A stretch of 64,000 nt of DNA, from contig NZ_JALJCL010000002.1 in the NCBI RefSeq assembly GCF_023698535.1, positions 62,001-126,000 on the forward strand, written 5' to 3'. Of the stretch, positions 60,240-64,000 are shown piece by piece; within the stretch, counting starts at the first letter, position 1, and the number at the start of each line of letters is the position of its first letter. The stretch is from Halorientalis regularis. Its GTDB lineage: Archaea; Halobacteriota; Halobacteria; Halobacteriales; Haloarculaceae. The notes beneath the pieces were generated by a model, which had not been told where the DNA came from, ran no database searches, and saw only the letters and a list, made by a program, of their open reading frames with translations. Both the position numbers and the translations under genes were made by a program.

Positions 60240-61826
60240 ATGAGTGACGACGAGGACGTCGCGGACCTGATCGCGGCCGTCCACAGGGCGGCGGCGGCCG
60301 TCGCGGACGACAGTCGCCCGGAGGCGGTCGAGCGCCAGCACGAGGCGGGCAAACTGACCGCCCGCGAACGGGTCGACTACCTCTGTGACGAGGGGAGCTT
60401 CGACGAGATCGGCAAACTCGCGGCCCCGATGCCGACCACGCCCGAGGTGGCCGACTGGGAGCGCGAGGACGCCCCCGCCGACGGCGTGGTCTGTGGCATC
60501 GGCGAGGTCGACGGCCGCCCGGTCGCCATCATGGCCACCGACTACACTGTCAAGGGTGGCTCCATCGGCCACGCCGGCGGCCGGAAACTCCAGCGGGTCG
60601 CTACGCTCGCGCGCGACAGGGGGTACCCGTTCGTCATGCTGCAGGACGGCGGCGGCCACCGCATCCAGGAGGGCCTCGACGCCGCACCGACCGCCCGCGG
60701 GGACAACGGCTTCGCCAACCTGCAGGAGACCCTCTCGGGGTGGGTTCCGACCGTCTCCGCGATGATGGGTCCCGGCTTCGCCGCACCCACCAACTTCGCG
60801 GCGCTGTGTGATTTCGTCCCGATGGTCGAGGGCACCGCCACGCTGGGCGTCGCCGGTCCCTCGCTCGTGGAGGCGGCGCTCGGGACCGACCTCTCGAAGG
60901 CGGAACTCGGCGGGCCGGCGGTGCAGGCGACCCGCAACGGGATGGCCGACCTCGCCTGCGAGGACGACGAGGCCTGTCTCGACGCCGTCCGGACCTACCT
61001 CTCGTATCTCCCACGGAACGCCACGCACGACCCGCCTGTGTCCGACGACTGGGCGGCCCCAACCGACGCGACGATCGACGCCCTGACCGACGTGATTCCG
61101 GCGAACGAGAAGAAGGGCTACGACATCTACGCCATCGTCGAGGGCATCGTCGACCGCGACTCCTTCTTCGAGTTGAAGCCCGAGTACGCCCGCAACATCG
61201 TCACGGGCTTTGCCCGGCTGGAAGGCCGTCCCGTCGGCGTCGTGGCGAACAACCCCCGTCACAAGGCCGGCACCATCGACACCGCCGCCGCCGACAAGTC
61301 GAGTCACTTCGTCTCGGTCTGTGACGCCTTCGACCGCCCGGTCCTGACGCTCATCGACGTGCCGGGCATCCTCCCCGGGCCCGACTCGGAGGCTGAGGGC
61401 GTCGCCCGCCACGCGGCGAAACTCCCCTTCGAGTTGAACCGCGCGACGGTCCCCACCGTCACGGTCTGTCTCCGCCGGGGCTATGGCTACGGCTACGTGG
61501 CGATGGGCGGCGGCCGCTCGGCCGACACCGACCTGAGCATCGCGTGGCCGACCGCCGAGATAGCCGCCATGGGCATCGAGGGGGCCGTCGACGTGGCCTA
61601 CCGCCGGGAGATCGAGGCCGCCGAGGACCCCGACGAAAAGCGGGCCGCCCTCGTCGAGAAGTTCAAGGACCGCACCGACGCGGTCCGTGCAGCCTCGCGG
61701 CTCGGCATCGACGCCGTGGTCGACCCCGGCGACACCCGCGAACGAATCGTCCGCGCCATCGACCGCGCCGAGGACACCAGGGAGGACGACTGGCCCCCCA
61801 AGAAACACTCCATCAACCCCATCTGA
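60240..61826 (+). CDS. acyl-CoA carboxylase carboxyltransferase subunit-like protein
   Basis: The product is 528 aa, a PccB/MmdA-type carboxyltransferase. The N-terminal crotonase-like half has K-L-T-A-R-E-R-V-D-Y-L, D-Y-T-V-K-G-G-S-I-G and Q-D-G-G-G-H-R-I-Q-E-G. The C-terminal half has V-G-V-V-A-N-N-P, F-V-S-V-C-D-A-F, D-V-P-G-I-L-P-G-P and R-R-G-Y-G-Y-G. It transfers CO2 from biotin to an acyl-CoA, usually propionyl- or acetyl-CoA. No biotin carboxylase or biotin carrier gene is adjacent. The ATG at 60240 has GGTGAGC upstream as a weak ribosome site. Confidence 0.9.
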   Translation: MSDDEDVADLIAAVHRAAAAVADDSRPEAVERQHEAGKLTARERVDYLCDEGSFDEIGKLAAPMPTTPEVADWEREDAPADGVVCGIGEVDGRPVAIMATDYTVKGGSIGHAGGRKLQRVATLARDRGYPFVMLQDGGGHRIQEGLDAAPTARGDNGFANLQETLSGWVPTVSAMMGPGFAAPTNFAALCDFVPMVEGTATLGVAGPSLVEAALGTDLSKAELGGPAVQATRNGMADLACEDDEACLDAVRTYLSYLPRNATHDPPVSDDWAAPTDATIDALTDVIPANEKKGYDIYAIVEGIVDRDSFFELKPEYARNIVTGFARLEGRPVGVVANNPRHKAGTIDTAAADKSSHFVSVCDAFDRPVLTLIDVPGILPGPDSEAEGVARHAAKLPFELNRATVPTVTVCLRRGYGYGYVAMGGGRSADTDLSIAWPTAEIAAMGIEGAVDVAYRREIEAAEDPDEKRAALVEKFKDRTDAVRAASRLGIDAVVDPGDTRERIVRAIDRAEDTREDDWPPKKHSINPI

Positions 61827-61887
61827 CCGTCGGCATCGGTCTGCGAGTGCAGGCACAAGTGATTTCTCTCCGTCGTCCATCGTCCGG

Positions 61888-62085
61888 ATGATGACGGCAC
61901 TCTCAGACCGTTCCGTCCGCGACCTCGGTATCGTCTCGACGCTGGCCGACGCGCTGGTTGCGTTCGCCCGCGGCCGACCGAAGGCCGGCGCGCTCCTGCT
62001 CGGCGCGGCGGCCCTGTCGACCCGGATCCCCGGACTCGGCGTCGCCGTCTCGGTGCTGTTGCGGGTGTACCGGAAGCTCGCCTGA
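61888..62085 (+). CDS. small membrane protein (65 residues)
   Basis: The product is 65 aa and starts M-M-T-A-L-S-D-R. A mostly hydrophobic second half (A-G-A-L-L-L-G-A-A-A-L, G-L-G-V-A-V-S-V-L-L) suggests one or two membrane helices, and R-V-Y-R-K-L-A ends it. It lies between the carboxyltransferase and purB with proper spacing. I recognise no family. The composition fits a haloarchaeal membrane peptide. Confidence is moderate because of its size. Confidence 0.5.
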   Translation: MMTALSDRSVRDLGIVSTLADALVAFARGRPKAGALLLGAAALSTRIPGLGVAVSVLLRVYRKLA

Positions 62086-62133
62086 TCGGCGGGCTTCGAT
62101 ACCCCTTTGGGCCGGCCTCGCCCATCGACGGGT

Positions 62134-63522
62134 ATGACAGACCGCAGTCCGCTCGCCGCCGTCTCGCCGCTGGACGGGCGGTACGCCCGCTACACCGAAC
62201 CGCTCGTTCCCTACGCCAGCGAGCAGGCGCTGATCCGCGCCCGCGTCCAGGTCGAGGTCGAGTACCTGATCACCCTCGCCGACCTGGACGCCACACCCCT
62301 CGAGATCGGCCCCGACCAGCGCGCCCACCTGCGGGCGCTCTACGAGGAGTTCGACGAAGACGACGCCGACATCGTCAAAGCCCTCGAAACGCAGGGCTGG
62401 AAGGACTACTCGGCGACCAACCACGACGTGAAGGCCGTCGAGTACTTCGTCCGAGAACACCTGCCCGCGGGACTGGACGCCACCCAGTGGATCCACTTCG
62501 GCCTCACCAGCGAGGACGTGAACAATCTCGCGCACCGACTGCTGGTCAAACCGGCCGTCGAGGACGTACTGGTGCCCGCCCTCCGTGACGTACGGGACGC
62601 GCTGGCCGAGCTGGCCCGCGACCACCGCGACGTGCCGATGCTCGCCCGCACGCACGGCCAGCCAGCGACGCCGACCACGTTCGGCAAGGAGATGGCCGTC
62701 TACGCCGCCCGCCTGGGCCGGGCACTCGGGCGAATCGAACGCGCCGCCGCCGGTCTCTCGGGCAAACTCGCCGGAGCGTCGGGCACCTACGCCGCCCACG
62801 ACGCGGCCTACCCCGACGTGGACTGGCCCGCCGTCTCCGAGTCGTTCGTCACCGGCCTCGGCCTCGACCACACCGAACTGGCCACACAGGTCAACCCCTG
62901 TGACGACCTCGAACGGTTGTTCGACGCGCTCCGTGGCGCGAACAACGTTCTCCTCGATCTGGACCTGGACGTGTGGCTCTACGTCTCCGACCGCTACCTC
63001 GGGCAGGAGGCCACCGCCGGCGAGACCGGCTCGTCGACGATGCCCCACAAGGTCAATCCGATAGACTTCGAGAACAGCGAGGGCAACCTCTCGAAGGCCA
63101 ACTCCGATCTGGTCTTCCTCGGGGATTACGTCACCACCTCGCGGCTCCAGCGTGACCTCTCGGACTCGACGGTCAAGCGCAACGTCGGCGCGGCGCTGGC
63201 CCACTGTCTCATCGGCTACCGGAAGTGCGAGCGCGGACTCGAGAAGGTCGTCCCCAACGAACAGGTCATGCGCGAGGACCTGGAGGCGACGCCGGAGATC
63301 ATCGGCGAAGCCGTCCAGACCATCCTCCGGCGGGAGGGCCACACCGACGCCTACGAGCGGGTGAAGGAACTCACGCGGGGCCGGCGGGTCACCATCGAGG
63401 ACTTCCAGGACCTGTTCGCCGATCTGGACGTGAGCGAGGACGTGCGCGAGGAACTGACCCAACTGACGCCGGCCGGCTACGTCGGTGTGGGCGACGAACT
63501 GGTCGATCAGTTGGGCGACTGA
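62134..63522 (+). CDS. purB: adenylosuccinate lyase
   Basis: The product is 462 aa, a fumarase/aspartase-superfamily lyase. It starts S-P-L-D-G-R-Y-A-R-Y and has T-S-E-D-V-N-N-L-A, A-R-T-H-G-Q-P-A-T-P, and the signature G-S-S-T-M-P-H-K-V-N-P-I-D-F-E-N. PurB acts twice in AMP synthesis, once in the purine ring pathway and once on adenylosuccinate. It shares the pathway with purNH at 58320. The ATG at 62134 is chosen over the one at 62107 because the family starts near the P-L-D-G-R-Y motif. Confidence 0.97.
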   Translation: MTDRSPLAAVSPLDGRYARYTEPLVPYASEQALIRARVQVEVEYLITLADLDATPLEIGPDQRAHLRALYEEFDEDDADIVKALETQGWKDYSATNHDVKAVEYFVREHLPAGLDATQWIHFGLTSEDVNNLAHRLLVKPAVEDVLVPALRDVRDALAELARDHRDVPMLARTHGQPATPTTFGKEMAVYAARLGRALGRIERAAAGLSGKLAGASGTYAAHDAAYPDVDWPAVSESFVTGLGLDHTELATQVNPCDDLERLFDALRGANNVLLDLDLDVWLYVSDRYLGQEATAGETGSSTMPHKVNPIDFENSEGNLSKANSDLVFLGDYVTTSRLQRDLSDSTVKRNVGAALAHCLIGYRKCERGLEKVVPNEQVMREDLEATPEIIGEAVQTILRREGHTDAYERVKELTRGRRVTIEDFQDLFADLDVSEDVREELTQLTPAGYVGVGDELVDQLGD

Positions 63523-63576
63523 CAGTGGGCTGTCGGTACCAAACGCATATGCTGGTCGGGCGCAATCACTGAGCAA

Positions 63577-64000
63577 ATGCGATACGTCGAGGGTCTGTTG
63601 ACGCCGGACCGCGGGTGGATTCACCCGATCGAACGGCGCATCCAGCAGGCACCGGGGATCAAGAACGAACGGATCCTCCAGATGGAGCTGCTCGACGACG
63701 GGACGGTGACGACGATGTACGAACTCAGCGGCGACCGGGAGGTCATCGAGTTCGCCGCCGAGTACGTCCCCGAACTCATCACCTACCAGGTCTCGCCGAT
63801 GCAGGACCGCATCATCACCTACGCGCATCTGGAATCCAACGAGATGCTCACTGGCCTGCTGGAGCTTCCCCACACCTACCAGATCGTCCCGGACTTCCCG
63901 ATCGAGTTCGCCAGCAACGGGGGCATCAGGCTGACCATCGTCGGCGACGAGGACCAGATCCGGGAGGCGATGGACGCCGTGCCCGACGGCATCTCGGTCG
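63577..64000 (+). CDS. Bat-type HTH regulator, N-terminal part (cut by the right edge)
   Basis: The frame from 63577 runs through the edge (141 residues seen). It begins R-Y-V-E-G-L-L-T-P-D and contains E-R-I-L-Q-M-E-L-L-D-D-G-T-V-T-T-M-Y-E-L, the usual N-terminal sensor domain of bacterio-opsin-activator-like haloarchaeal regulators. The HTH_10 domain would lie beyond the window. It follows purB by 54 nt. Its target is unknown. A second regulator of the same family sits at 48877. Confidence 0.75.
   Translation, partial: MRYVEGLLTPDRGWIHPIERRIQQAPGIKNERILQMELLDDGTVTTMYELSGDREVIEFAAEYVPELITYQVSPMQDRIITYAHLESNEMLTGLLELPHTYQIVPDFPIEFASNGGIRLTIVGDEDQIREAMDAVPDGISV

Noticed and set aside
60117-61880. 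587-codon open frame on the minus strand
   Set aside because: It is antisense to the carboxyltransferase, whose motifs are unmistakable.

Overview
The window is chromosomal DNA from a haloarchaeon (class Halobacteria). It is GC-rich, most proteins are very acidic, and many genes have an archaeal TATA-like box about 25-30 nt before the start codon. It carries archaeal core genes in familiar form: the ftsZ-secE-spt5 block, aCPSF1/FttA, GEK1-type D-aminoacyl-tRNA deacylase, glycerol-1-phosphate dehydrogenase, and FolC-FolP and PurN-PurH fusions. No rRNA, tRNA or CRISPR array was recognised. The genus cannot be fixed from the sequence alone.

Layout. 1-2011: PHP phosphoesterase (cut by the edge), a zinc-finger protein, a membrane protein and a TrkA-N channel-like protein. 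2144-4411: spt5, secE and ftsZ on the minus strand, with the 3' end of spt5 copied in a 188-bp tandem repeat. 4509-8776: dtdA, a Ca/Na exchanger, aroE and a helix-hairpin-helix protein. 8819-11900: pabB-pabA-pabC, making p-aminobenzoate for folate; the fused FolC-FolP gene lies at 46378-48822. 11902-16778: oxidoreductase, Rieske protein, regulators, sugar nucleotidyltransferase, and a divergent alkylmercury-lyase/HxlR pair. 17086-26359: Dph6-like, DUF373, SppA, coiled-coil, glycosidase-like, DUF371, Nth and kinase-like genes. 26572-32185: FttA, a decayed HTH/DICT regulator operon and proS. 32450-39681: gltB, epimerase and egsA. 39893-46358: ABC transporter, S9 peptidase, glycosyltransferase and CoA-transferase.

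The most unusual part is 48877-56569. A Bat-type regulator is divergent from an R2-like di-iron protein, a small acidic protein and a 2Fe-2S ferredoxin. These are followed by two SCP2-domain proteins and two paralogous acyl-CoA dehydrogenase-like flavoproteins. Four transcription units here share a motif, CCTCAYAT followed by CGGG, placed 3-4 nt after the TATA box. This suggests one co-regulated oxidative pathway acting on a hydrophobic acyl or isoprenoid substrate. The locus ends at an IS1341-type element with tnpB and hairpin-rich ends. After it come purNH, an acyl-CoA carboxylase, purB and the start of a second Bat-type regulator.
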